The position numbers and the translations under genes are program-made. Positions 47,970 through 54,985 of a DNA stretch of 64,000 nucleotides are shown here, piece after piece. Numbering within the stretch: position 1 is the first letter of the stretch; each line of letters opens with the position of its first letter. Origin of the DNA: an uncultured Altererythrobacter sp. GTDB taxonomy: Bacteria > Pseudomonadota > Alphaproteobacteria > Sphingomonadales > Sphingomonadaceae. The notes below the pieces were generated by a model. That model was not told the origin of the DNA and did not search any database. It worked only from the letters and a program-made list of their open reading frames with translations. The stretch covers positions 124,001 through 188,000 of the forward strand of contig CAJXJY010000002.1 in assembly GCA_913055875.1 (NCBI GenBank), written 5' to 3'.

Positions 47970-48890
47970 ATGCAAGCCGGACAGACCACGCCCGCGGGCG
48001 AAACCTACGACCAGACCGTAAACACCTTTTCGACGTTGCAGGACCAACTGGTCGACATGGCGGAGGGCTTCATCCGCGCCCTCCCCAGCCTGGCGATCGC
48101 GCTGGTCATCCTGCTGCTGACCTGGATCGTGGCGAAATTCGCGGTGCGGATCGCCGACCGGCTGACCGGCAAGACCGAAATCCGCCCCAGCCTCAAGAAC
48201 CTCATCGACACCGTCGTGAAACTGGCGATTTGGATCGTCGGGCTTATGGTCGCGCTGATCGTCGTCATGCCGGGCATGACGCCCGCCGGACTGATCGCCG
48301 GCCTCGGCATCGGCGCGGTGGCGATCGGCTTCGCTTTCCAGGATATATTCGAGAATTTCCTCGCCGGCGTGCTGATCATGCTGCGCGAGAAGATGCGCAT
48401 CGGCGACGTGATCGAATGCGAAGGCATCGTCGGCAAGGTCGAGCACATCACGCTGCGCGAAACCTATGTCCGCAAGCTGTCGGGCGAGGTCACGCTGGTC
48501 CCCAATTCGATGCTGTTCAAGAACCCGGTCGAGATCCTGACCGACGAGGTCCAGCGCCGCCACGAGGTGGTCGCGGGGGTATCCTACGACACCGATCTCG
48601 ACCAGGCCGCGGACGTGATCCGCAAGTCCGTAGAAAGCTGCGAGAATGTCGATGCGGCCAAGGGCGTCGACGTGTTCGCGCAGGAATTCAATTCCAGCTC
48701 GATCGATTTCAAGGTCCGCTGGTGGTCGGGCTCCAAACCGCGCGACATGTGGGAAAGCCGCGACAAGGTCGTGCGCGCGATCAAGCGCGGCCTCGACGAT
48801 GCCGGAATCGAAATCCCGTTCCCCTACATCACGCATACCTTCAAGGAGCGCGTGCCGATGGGAAGCGAGCCCGGCGAAACCGTCGAATAG
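47970..48890 (+). CDS. MscS-family mechanosensitive channel
   Basis: Opens under membrane tension to release solutes on osmotic downshock. The 306-residue protein has helices at ~38-60 (LPSLAIALVILLLTWIVAKF), ~85-105 (LAIWIVGLMVALIVVM) and the pore helix GIGAVAIGFAFQDIFENFLA, followed by the beta domain (MRIGDVIECEGIVGKVEHIT, EVTLVPNSMLFKNPVEIL). Size and layout match small-conductance MscS. It ends next to a repeat-rich stretch before tRNA-Arg. Confidence 0.94.
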   Translation: MQAGQTTPAGETYDQTVNTFSTLQDQLVDMAEGFIRALPSLAIALVILLLTWIVAKFAVRIADRLTGKTEIRPSLKNLIDTVVKLAIWIVGLMVALIVVMPGMTPAGLIAGLGIGAVAIGFAFQDIFENFLAGVLIMLREKMRIGDVIECEGIVGKVEHITLRETYVRKLSGEVTLVPNSMLFKNPVEILTDEVQRRHEVVAGVSYDTDLDQAADVIRKSVESCENVDAAKGVDVFAQEFNSSSIDFKVRWWSGSKPRDMWESRDKVVRAIKRGLDDAGIEIPFPYITHTFKERVPMGSEPGETVE

Positions 48891-48894
48891 CCGC

Positions 48895-49044
48895 GCGCTC
48901 AAGTAGCGCGAAGCGCGGTAGCGCAGAAAAACACGCGCTCAAGTAGCGCGGAAGCGAAGCTGGCCAACGGCCAACCGCGGTAGCGCAGACAGAATGGCGC
49001 GCCCGACAGGATTGCTTCGCCCTGCGGGCTACGCCGTCTGCGCT
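48895..49044. repeat. Repeat-rich stretch downstream of tRNA-Arg
   Basis: Two copies of GCGCTCAAGTAGCGCG (48895 and 48935) each lead to GGTAGCGCAG; these resemble the doubled repeat beside tRNA-Ser. AGCGCAGAC (48982-48990) pairs with GTCTGCGCT (49036-49044). A 19-bp copy of the tRNA-Arg 3' end (TGGCGCGCCCGACAGGATT) lies at 48995-49013, the same as 49121-49139. Confidence 0.75.
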
Positions 49045-49085
49045 TCGCTCCGACTCCGAACAAGGTTCGTCCCTGAAGCGCCGGA

Positions 49086-49123
49086 CCAAATCGGGCCATC
49101 CCTGACGGGACAGTCCGATTTGG
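49086..49123. other. Stem-loop at the tRNA-Arg 3' end
   Basis: CCAAATCGG (49086-49094) and CCGATTTGG (49115-49123) form a 9-bp stem that includes the encoded CCA of the tRNA; TCCC/GGGA inside can extend it. It may be a processing or termination structure. No T-run is present. Confidence 0.5.
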
Positions 49124-49197
49124 CGCGCCCGACAGGATTCGAACCTGTGGCCCCCAGATTAGGAATCTGGTGCTCTATCCGACTGAGCTACGGGCGC
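49121..49197 (-). tRNA. tRNA-Arg(CCT)
   Basis: On the minus strand the acceptor GCGCCCG pairs with CGGGCGC, followed by G and an encoded CCA (49121-49123). The anticodon stem CCAGA/TCTGG holds loop TTCCTAA, anticodon CCT (reads AGG). The D-arm GCTC-AGTCGGATA-GAGC and the T-arm ACAGG-TTCGAAT-CCTGT are complete. Length 77 nt. Confidence 0.97.
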
Positions 49198-49235
49198 CCG
49201 CCGCGCGCAATATCTACACGGCACCGGTCTGGCAA

Positions 49236-49703
49236 TCAGTTGAGTTCGTCGGGTTCCGCGATCGGGAACGGCAGCGGGGCGACCTGGATACCCTCTTCGA
49301 GCAAATCCTTGGCCTCCTTGACGGTCGCCTTGCCGTGGATCGCTTCAACCTCCTTTTCGCCGTAGTGCATCGCGCGCGATTCCTCGGCGAAGCCATCGCC
49401 GACATACTTGCTGTCGGCCAACGCCTTCTTCTGTGCCTTGGCCAGCGCGCGCATGGCCTTTTCAACCTCGGGCGGGATTTCGCGATTGCTGACCGGCGTT
49501 GCCGCGTCTTCGCGTGGAGCTTTGCCCTGCCCACTGCCCTTTGCCGGCACTGCCGGAGCCATCGGCGCTTTCGACACCTCGGGCGAGCCACATTCCGGGC
49601 AGGATACCAGCCCTCTCGCCTGCTGCGAGCCGAACTCGCCCGACGAGCCGAACCAGCCCTCGAACAGGTGGCCTTTGCTGCAACAGAGGTCGAACACGAT
49701 CAT
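49236..49703 (-). CDS. DUF1178-family protein
   Basis: The 155-residue protein starts MIVFDLCCSKGHLFEGWFGS and has a second Cys pair in LVSCPECGSPEV, together a likely zinc ribbon. A Pro/Ala/Lys linker leads to a helical C-terminus (EVEKAMRALAKAQKKALADS). The family is conserved in alphaproteobacteria and usually sits by the nitrilase and grxC genes, as here, but its function is unknown. It ends just after tRNA-Arg on the same strand. Confidence 0.88.
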   Translation of the reverse strand: MIVFDLCCSKGHLFEGWFGSSGEFGSQQARGLVSCPECGSPEVSKAPMAPAVPAKGSGQGKAPREDAATPVSNREIPPEVEKAMRALAKAQKKALADSKYVGDGFAEESRAMHYGEKEVEAIHGKATVKEAKDLLEEGIQVAPLPFPIAEPDELN

Positions 49704-49713
49704 GGTGGCGGCG

Positions 49714-50529
49714 CTAATTGGGGATTTCGCGGCGGTTGGCAAGGCTGGGCACCTGCCCGCGAACCTCGGCGATGCGCGCCGGATCGATCTCGGCGAAGCC
49801 CAGCCCCGGCTCCTCGCCGCCCATGTCGAGCAGCACCTCGCCCCACGGATCGACCACCAGCGAATGGCCGTAGGTCTTGCGCCCGTCCTCGTGCTCGCCG
49901 ACCTGCGCCGCAGCGACGACATAGGCGCTCGCCTCGATCGCGCGGGCGCGTTGCAGGACATGCCAGTGATCGCGCCCGGTCGCGCGGGTGAATGCGGCGG
50001 GGATCGCGATGACGTCGCTCCCGCGAGCGCCCAGCGCCTCGAACAAGGCCGGAAAGCGGATATCGTAGCAGATCGTGAGGCCGAGCGTGCCGAGCGGGGT
50101 CTGCGCGGTGACGACCTCCTCGCCGGGCCGATAGGCGTTCGATTCGTGCCAGCTTTCGCCGTCGGCGAGTTCGACGTCGAACATGTGCATCTTGTCGTAA
50201 TGCGCGGCGATCACGCCCTTGTCGTCGATCAGGAAGGCGCGGTTTGCCCACCGCTCGCCCTCGCCGCTGACCGCGAGCGATCCGAGCGCGATCCAGATGC
50301 CGTGTTCGCGCGCCGCGGCGCGCATGGCCGCCAGCGTGGGGTTTTCGTCGTCGGACACGACATGCTGCGCGGCGCGCCTGCGATCCTGGTCGAGCAGTCC
50401 GGACATTTCGGGCGTGAACAGCATCGCCGCCCCGCCCTCGGCCGCGTCGGAGACCGCTCGCGCCAGCATGCTTGTATTTTCGTCCGGGTCGATGCCCGAA
50501 TTCATCTGCAGGACGGCGATGCGCGTCAT
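49714..50529 (-). CDS. Carbon-nitrogen hydrolase (nitrilase superfamily)
   Basis: The 271-residue protein has the Glu-Lys-Cys triad: Glu in LFTPEMSGLL, Lys in HYDKMHMFDVEL, Cys in TICYDIRFPALFE. It is close to the Nit/omega-amidase branch that repairs deaminated glutathione or deamidates alpha-keto acids; the neighbouring grxC fits a thiol-related role but does not prove it. The start follows the grxC stop directly (TGA-ATG). Confidence 0.9.
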   Translation of the reverse strand: MTRIAVLQMNSGIDPDENTSMLARAVSDAAEGGAAMLFTPEMSGLLDQDRRRAAQHVVSDDENPTLAAMRAAAREHGIWIALGSLAVSGEGERWANRAFLIDDKGVIAAHYDKMHMFDVELADGESWHESNAYRPGEEVVTAQTPLGTLGLTICYDIRFPALFEALGARGSDVIAIPAAFTRATGRDHWHVLQRARAIEASAYVVAAAQVGEHEDGRKTYGHSLVVDPWGEVLLDMGGEEPGLGFAEIDPARIAEVRGQVPSLANRREIPN

Positions 50530-50793
50530 TCAGCCCGCCAGCAGCGCGTCGAGCCTGCCCTCGCGCTCGAGCGCGGCCAATTCGTCCGAACCGCCGACAT
50601 GCGTTTCCCCGATGAAGATCTGCGGCACGGTGCGCGCTCCGGGTGCGCGCTCCAGCATTTCGTCGCGCTTCGGACCGCCCATGGTGATGTCGAATTCGTT
50701 GTATTCGGCGCCTTTTCCGTCGAGCAGGCGCTTGGCGCGGAAGCAGTAGCCGCAGCCGAATTTGGTGTAGATGTCGATGGTCGGTTTGCTCAC
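50530..50793 (-). CDS. grxC: Glutaredoxin 3
   Basis: Glutathione-dependent dithiol reductase. GTG 50793 is preferred because AAGGA lies six bases upstream; an ATG at 50808 would put that site inside the gene. The 87-residue protein has the active site GCGYC (Cys14, Cys17), ARTVPQIFIG with the cis-Pro, and HVGGSDELAALE for glutathione. It is first in a grxC-nitrilase-DUF1178 transcript. Confidence 0.93.
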   Translation of the reverse strand: MSKPTIDIYTKFGCGYCFRAKRLLDGKGAEYNEFDITMGGPKRDEMLERAPGARTVPQIFIGETHVGGSDELAALEREGRLDALLAG

Positions 50794-50826
50794 GGGTAAT
50801 CCTTGCATTTGCGGGTCTTGGCCGCG

Positions 50827-50857
50827 CTTGAAATCGTTTTTCCGGCGCTTATCTTAG
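50827..50857 (+). promoter_or_regulatory. RpoH (sigma32)-type promoter of hsp20
   Basis: CTTG (50827-50830), a 17-bp spacer, then CTTATCTTAG (50848-50857). This is a complete match to the alphaproteobacterial heat-shock promoter consensus as I recall it (CTTG-N17-CYTATNTNNG). Transcription should start near 50862-50865. Confidence 0.75.
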
Positions 50858-50861
50858 CTTC

Positions 50862-50959
50862 GGAAGCGAACGCCGCAACGGGTTCGCGACCACCAGAACC
50901 GGGGCGCCGTCCGGACGGGCCCCATACATGTCAAATTGCTCAACGGAGGATTTGTTTCG
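50862..50959 (+). promoter_or_regulatory. ROSE-like RNA thermometer leader of hsp20
   Basis: The predicted ~98-nt leader has a strong hairpin (GGGGC and CCGTCC at 50901-50912 with GGACGG and GCCCC at 50913-50923, one bulged G) and a weak hairpin over the ribosome site. In the latter, TTGCTC (50936-50941) pairs with GGAGGAT (from 50945): C-G, U-A, C-G, a G-G opposition, U-A and a U-U opposition. This is the UYGCU/anti-SD arrangement of ROSE elements, which melt on heating. GGAGGA is the ribosome site, nine bases before ATG 50960. Confidence 0.75.
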
Positions 50960-51427
50960 ATGTCACGTTTCGATTTTACCCCCTATCGCCGTTCGACCGT
51001 CGGTTTCGACCGCCTGTTCGACCTGCTCGAAAACCAGGCCCGCAACAGCGGCGACAACTACCCACCCTTCAATATCGAGAAGCGCGGCGACGACGATTAC
51101 CGCATCACGCTCGCGGTGGCCGGCTTCAAGCCCGCCGATCTCGACATCACCGCCCAGCAGAACCTGCTCGTCGTGCAGGGCCGCAAGGGCGACGAGACGA
51201 CCGAAGGCGAAATGCTGCATGTCGGCATCGCCAATCGCGGGTTCGAACGCCGCTTCGAGCTGGCCGATTACGTCCGGGTCGACAATGCCGACCTCGCCGA
51301 CGGCCTGCTGGTGATCGACCTGGTGCGCGAAGTGCCCGACGCGATGAAGCCCAAGAAAATCGCGGTCAACGGCCAGCGCACGCTCGAAGTCGTCAAGGAC
51401 GATGAGGACGAGGCGAACGCCGCCTGA
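50960..51427 (+). CDS. Small heat-shock protein Hsp20 (IbpA-like, class A)
   Basis: ATP-independent holdase that binds unfolding proteins. The 155-residue protein starts MSRFDFTPYRRSTVGFDRLF, has an alpha-crystallin domain (~35-130: YRITLAVAGFKPADLDITAQ, LLVVQGRKGDE, GFERRFELADYVRVDNADLA, GLLVIDLVREVP) and a PKKIAVNG tail like other IbpA proteins. It is controlled by an RpoH-type promoter and a ROSE-like leader and followed by a strong terminator, so it is a single-gene heat-shock unit. Confidence 0.95.
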   Translation: MSRFDFTPYRRSTVGFDRLFDLLENQARNSGDNYPPFNIEKRGDDDYRITLAVAGFKPADLDITAQQNLLVVQGRKGDETTEGEMLHVGIANRGFERRFELADYVRVDNADLADGLLVIDLVREVPDAMKPKKIAVNGQRTLEVVKDDEDEANAA

Positions 51428-51452
51428 TCCACCCGGCAAATGCCAAATCGAG

Positions 51453-51488
51453 ACGGCCCGTCTTCATCCGAAGGCGGGCCGTTTTTTG
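51453..51488 (+). terminator. Rho-independent terminator of hsp20
   Basis: Arms ACGGCCCGTCTTC (51453-51465) and GAAGGCGGGCCGT (51470-51482) form a 13-bp stem with one G-U pair and loop ATCC, followed by six T (51482-51487). It lies 25 bp after the hsp20 stop. Confidence 0.92.
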
Positions 51489-51861
51489 GCAGTCCCCACT
51501 CTCCCGGCGGGAGAAGGGATCACTTTGCTGAAATTTCACTCAAACGAAATGGAGGCGGGCCCTGAGGCCCGCCCCCGCGACCGTAGCCGCCTCGTCCCGA
51601 GTCTGACCGTCCGGGTCGCAGAAGACGATCAACCCCGAGCCAAGCTCGAATTTCGAAAATGCGCTCAACCCACCGAGCGCACCACTAGCGCGGAATCCCG
51701 CGCTTACAACGCTATTATTAGCCAAAACTCACAAAAGATAAAGTGGGTAGCGCAAAAAAACGCAACAAGTGCGCAACCTTACGCGCCGAATCTTCCACGA
51801 GCCGCGATGATAGCGCTAACGATGTTACGCTAAAGCGCTGAAAATACTCGCTTAGGGCAGG
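51489..51861. other. Non-coding stretch between hsp20 and pyrG
   Basis: No supported gene. It contains a perfect hairpin GGCGGGCC-ctga-GGCCCGCC (51554-51573), an AT-rich patch near 51708-51770 with repeated GCGCAA, and a dyad TAGCG-c-TAAC/GTTACGCTA (51811-51832) beside two AGCGCT. The last may serve the 3' end of pyrG, which is read toward it. Open frames here have unusual codon use and no family match that I can see. Confidence 0.55.
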
Positions 51862-53496
51862 TCAGACCAGCCTCGACTGGCGCAAGGCAGCAGCCACGAA
51901 GCCGGCGAAAAGCGGATGCGGATCGAACGGCTTGGACTTGAGCTCGGGATGGAACTGCACCCCGACGAACCACGGGTGGCCGGGCCGCTCGACGATCTCG
52001 GGCAGCAAGCCGTCGGGCGACATGCCCGAGAACACCAGCCCGTCGCCTTCGAGCGCCTCGCGATAGGCCGAGTTGACCTCGTAGCGATGGCGGTGGCGTT
52101 CGGAAATGCTGGTCGCACCGTCGTAGATCGCCGAGACGTGACTGTTGCCCGCCAGCTTCGCGTCGTAGGCACCCAACCGCATCGTGCCGCCCAGATCGCC
52201 GCCCTCCTCGCGCTTCTGGAGCCCCTCTTCGCTCATCCATTCCTCGATAATGCCGACCACCGGTTCGTCGGTCGCACCGAATTCGGTCGAACTGGCACCG
52301 GCATGGCCCGACGATCGCGCGCCCTCGATGCACGCCATCTGCATGCCGAGGCAAATGCCGAGAAACGGCACCTTGCGCTCGCGTGCGAAGCGGACGCTGG
52401 AAATCTTGCCTTCCGAACCGCGCTCTCCGAACCCGCCGGGCACGAGAATGGCGTGCATCGGCTCGAGCCGCGCTGCGATTTCCTCGTCCTCCTGCTCGAA
52501 GATCTCGGCGTCGATCCACTTGATGTTGACCTTGACCTTGTTGGCCATGCCGCCGTGCACCAGCGCCTCGTTCAACGACTTGTAGGCATCGGGCAGACCG
52601 ACATACTTGCCGACCACCCCGATCGTGACCTCGCCCTCGGGGTTCTCGTAGCGGTCGACGATATCGTACCAGCGCGACAGGTCGGGCTCGGGCGCGTCGG
52701 CGATCCCGAAACCGCGCAGGACTTCGCCGTCGAGCCCCTCGCCGTGATATTGCAGCGGCACCGCGTAGATCGAACTGGCGTCGAGCGCGGGAATCACCGC
52801 TTCGGTGCGGACGTTGCAGAACTGCGCGATCTTCCGGCGTTCGCCGTCGGGAAGCGGGTGTTCGCAACGGCACAGCAGAACGTCGGGCTTGATTCCGAGC
52901 GAGGCAAGTTCGCGCACCGAGTGCTGGGTCGGCTTCGTCTTCAACTCGCCCGCGGCCGAAATATACGGGACCAGCGTGACGTGCACGCTCAGCGTCTGGT
53001 CGGGTTCGAGCTCGTTCCGGAGCTGGCGGATCGCTTCCATGAAAGGGAGCGATTCGATGTCGCCCACGGTGCCGCCGATCTCGCACAGGATGAAATCGTG
53101 GTCGCCCTGGTCGGCGAGCGCGAATTCCTTGATCGCGTCGGTGACGTGCGGGATCACCTGCACCGTCGCGCCGAGATAGTCGCCGCGCCGTTCCTTGGCG
53201 ATGATCTGCTGGTAGACCCGGCCCGAGGTGATGTTGTCGCCCTGGTGCGCCGAAACGCCGGTGAAGCGCTCGTAATGGCCGAGATCGAGATCGGTCTCGG
53301 CCCCGTCGTCGGTGACGTAGACCTCGCCGTGCTGATAGGGGCTCATCGTCCCCGGATCGACGTTGAGATAGGGGTCGAACTTGCGGATGCGGACCTTGTA
53401 GCCGCGCGCTTGCAGCAGCGCGCCGAGCGATGCCGCCATCAAACCCTTGCCGAGCGAAGAAACCACGCCGCCGGTGATAAATATGTACCGCGCCAT
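51862..53496 (-). CDS. pyrG: CTP synthase
   Basis: Makes CTP from UTP with glutamine and ATP. The 544-residue protein starts [20 protein letters not shown] (synthetase P-loop) and has [40 protein letters not shown] and [12 protein letters not shown]. The glutaminase half has [14 protein letters not shown] (nucleophile Cys) and [19 protein letters not shown] (His/Glu). It is read downstream of secG on the same strand, the common tpiA-secG-pyrG order. Confidence 0.98.
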   Translation of the reverse strand: MARYIFITGGVVSSLGKGLMAASLGALLQARGYKVRIRKFDPYLNVDPGTMSPYQHGEVYVTDDGAETDLDLGHYERFTGVSAHQGDNITSGRVYQQIIAKERRGDYLGATVQVIPHVTDAIKEFALADQGDHDFILCEIGGTVGDIESLPFMEAIRQLRNELEPDQTLSVHVTLVPYISAAGELKTKPTQHSVRELASLGIKPDVLLCRCEHPLPDGERRKIAQFCNVRTEAVIPALDASSIYAVPLQYHGEGLDGEVLRGFGIADAPEPDLSRWYDIVDRYENPEGEVTIGVVGKYVGLPDAYKSLNEALVHGGMANKVKVNIKWIDAEIFEQEDEEIAARLEPMHAILVPGGFGERGSEGKISSVRFARERKVPFLGICLGMQMACIEGARSSGHAGASSTEFGATDEPVVGIIEEWMSEEGLQKREEGGDLGGTMRLGAYDAKLAGNSHVSAIYDGATSISERHRHRYEVNSAYREALEGDGLVFSGMSPDGLLPEIVERPGHPWFVGVQFHPELKSKPFDPHPLFAGFVAAALRQSRLV

Positions 53497-53587
53497 GGGA
53501 GTCGGGCCTTAAGACCGGAAACGGAGTCGGCGCAAGCGGAATGGGACGGCGCGCCCGCCGCAATCCACAAACGCAGCGAATGGAGGC

Positions 53588-53959
53588 CTATTCGGCCAGC
53601 GGGTCGTCGGACGGAGCGGGCGTCTCTGCGCCGGCCGGAGCAGCCTCGGCGGGAGCGCTCGCATCGCCCAGCGGATCGGGCTCGCCCGCGACGTTGCGGT
53701 CGAGCGTGGTCGAAATCTCGTCCGCGCTGGTCGCCTGCACCGCGACGATTGCGAGCACGATCGACAGCGCGACGAAGGTCACCGCCAGCCACTTGGTCGC
53801 GCGGCTGAGGAAGTCGGCCGCGCCGCGCGCGCTCATCAGCCCGGTCGGGCTGCCGCCGATGCCGAGGCCGCCGCCTTCGGAGCGCTGCATCAGGATGGTG
53901 CCGATCATCGCCGCGGCGACGATCGCCTGGATGACGGTGAGGAAGATGAAAAGCGACAT
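53588..53959 (-). CDS. secG: Preprotein translocase subunit SecG
   Basis: Inner-membrane partner of SecYE. The 123-residue protein has two helices (FIFLTVIQAIVAAAMIGTIL and WLAVTFVALSIVLAIVAVQA) joined by the conserved QRSEGGGLGIGGSPTGLMSA loop. The Pro/Ala/Glu-rich C-terminal tail is common in alphaproteobacterial SecG. Confidence 0.95.
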   Translation of the reverse strand: MSLFIFLTVIQAIVAAAMIGTILMQRSEGGGLGIGGSPTGLMSARGAADFLSRATKWLAVTFVALSIVLAIVAVQATSADEISTTLDRNVAGEPDPLGDASAPAEAAPAGAETPAPSDDPLAE

Positions 53960-54035
53960 GGACTACTCTCGAAACGGTTGAGCGCGCATGTAGGCGCGCA
54001 CCGGGGTACACGCAAGGTGCGCCGGGCGGGAACGG

Positions 54036-54800
54036 TCAGGCGTCGGCGGTGTCCGCCGCGGCCATCACGATGCCGAGGAAGCTTTCCGCGGTCAGGCTCG
54101 CGCCGCCGACCAGCGCGCCGCCGACCTCGTCGGCATCGAGCAGTTCGCGCGCATTCTCCGGCTTGACCGAGCCGCCATAGAGAATCCGCACCAGCTGCCC
54201 CTGCTCCTCGCCGTAAAGCTCGACCAGCAGCGCACGAATCGCACTGTGCATGGCGCCGATATCCTCGACCGTCGGCGTGCGTCCCGTCCCGATCGCCCAG
54301 ATCGGCTCGTAGGCGACGGTGAGCGATTCCTCGGGGCTTTCGAGATTCTCGGGCAGCGAAGCCTTGAGCTGGCGGGTGACGAAGCTTTCCGCCTTGCCCG
54401 CATCGCGCGTTTCCTCGCTCTCGCCGCAGCACAGGATGATCCGCATGCCCGCTTCGAGAGCGGCCGAGGCCTTGGCCGCGACCAGTGCGTTCGATTCGCC
54501 GTGATCCTGCCGCCGTTCGCTATGGCCCAGGATCGCGAACTTCGCCCCGGCATCGGCCGCCATCGTGGCGGAGATGTCGCCGGTATGCGCGCCCTCGGGA
54601 TCGGGATGGCAGTCCTGCGCACCGACACCGATCTGCTCGACCTCGCGATGGGTGGCGTGGATCAGCGTGTAGGGCGGCGCGATCGCGACCTCGACCTTCA
54701 TCAGGTTCTGCGATGCACGGTCGATGGCACGCGCCTGCGCCAGCATCGCGCGCGTGCCGTTCATTTTCCAGTTTCCAACGATATAGGGCCGTTCGGCCAT
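54036..54800 (-). CDS. tpiA: Triosephosphate isomerase
   Basis: Interconverts dihydroxyacetone phosphate and glyceraldehyde 3-phosphate. The 254-residue protein starts MAERPYIVGNWKMNGT (Lys12), has FAILGHSERR (His), VAYEPIWAIGTGRTPT (Glu) and ILYGGSVKPENA. GGAAG lies before the ATG at 54800. It is divergent from ppiD. Confidence 0.97.
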   Translation of the reverse strand: MAERPYIVGNWKMNGTRAMLAQARAIDRASQNLMKVEVAIAPPYTLIHATHREVEQIGVGAQDCHPDPEGAHTGDISATMAADAGAKFAILGHSERRQDHGESNALVAAKASAALEAGMRIILCCGESEETRDAGKAESFVTRQLKASLPENLESPEESLTVAYEPIWAIGTGRTPTVEDIGAMHSAIRALLVELYGEEQGQLVRILYGGSVKPENARELLDADEVGGALVGGASLTAESFLGIVMAAADTADA

Positions 54801-54839
54801 AGAGACTTCCCGAAATACTGTGCGAATCCAACCTTTGCC

Positions 54840-54845
54840 TATAAT
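54840..54845 (+). promoter_or_regulatory. Candidate -10 box of the ppiD-trp transcript
   Basis: TATAAT on the plus strand inside the otherwise GC-rich 185-bp gap between tpiA and ppiD. The hexamer 17 bp upstream (ACTGTG) is a poor -35 box. If used, the leader to the ppiD ATG would be ~135 nt. Confidence 0.35.
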
Positions 54846-54985
54846 GGGCCGGGGGCGGCGTCCGCTAGCCGTATGTTCCCGGAGTGTCAAAACCCGTTTC
54901 GACCTGTTGCCGCGAGGTCGCAGGGCGGATAAAGCGCCTGCCTGTTTCCCGCGCCACGCGCCGCCACACCGGGTCTGCCGATTCC

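Noticed and set aside
48891-49120. Integrated prophage or island at tRNA-Arg
   Set aside because: The tRNA-end repeat is present, but only ~107 bp lie between the copies and there is no integrase gene in the window.
51540-51725. 61-codon frame on the minus strand downstream of pyrG
   Set aside because: TTG start without a ribosome site and partly inside a perfect hairpin; more likely non-coding.
51402-51833. Possible gene of 143 codons after hsp20
   Set aside because: It crosses the hsp20 terminator, starts inside hsp20, and its codon use and composition are unlike its neighbours. No family is recognised.
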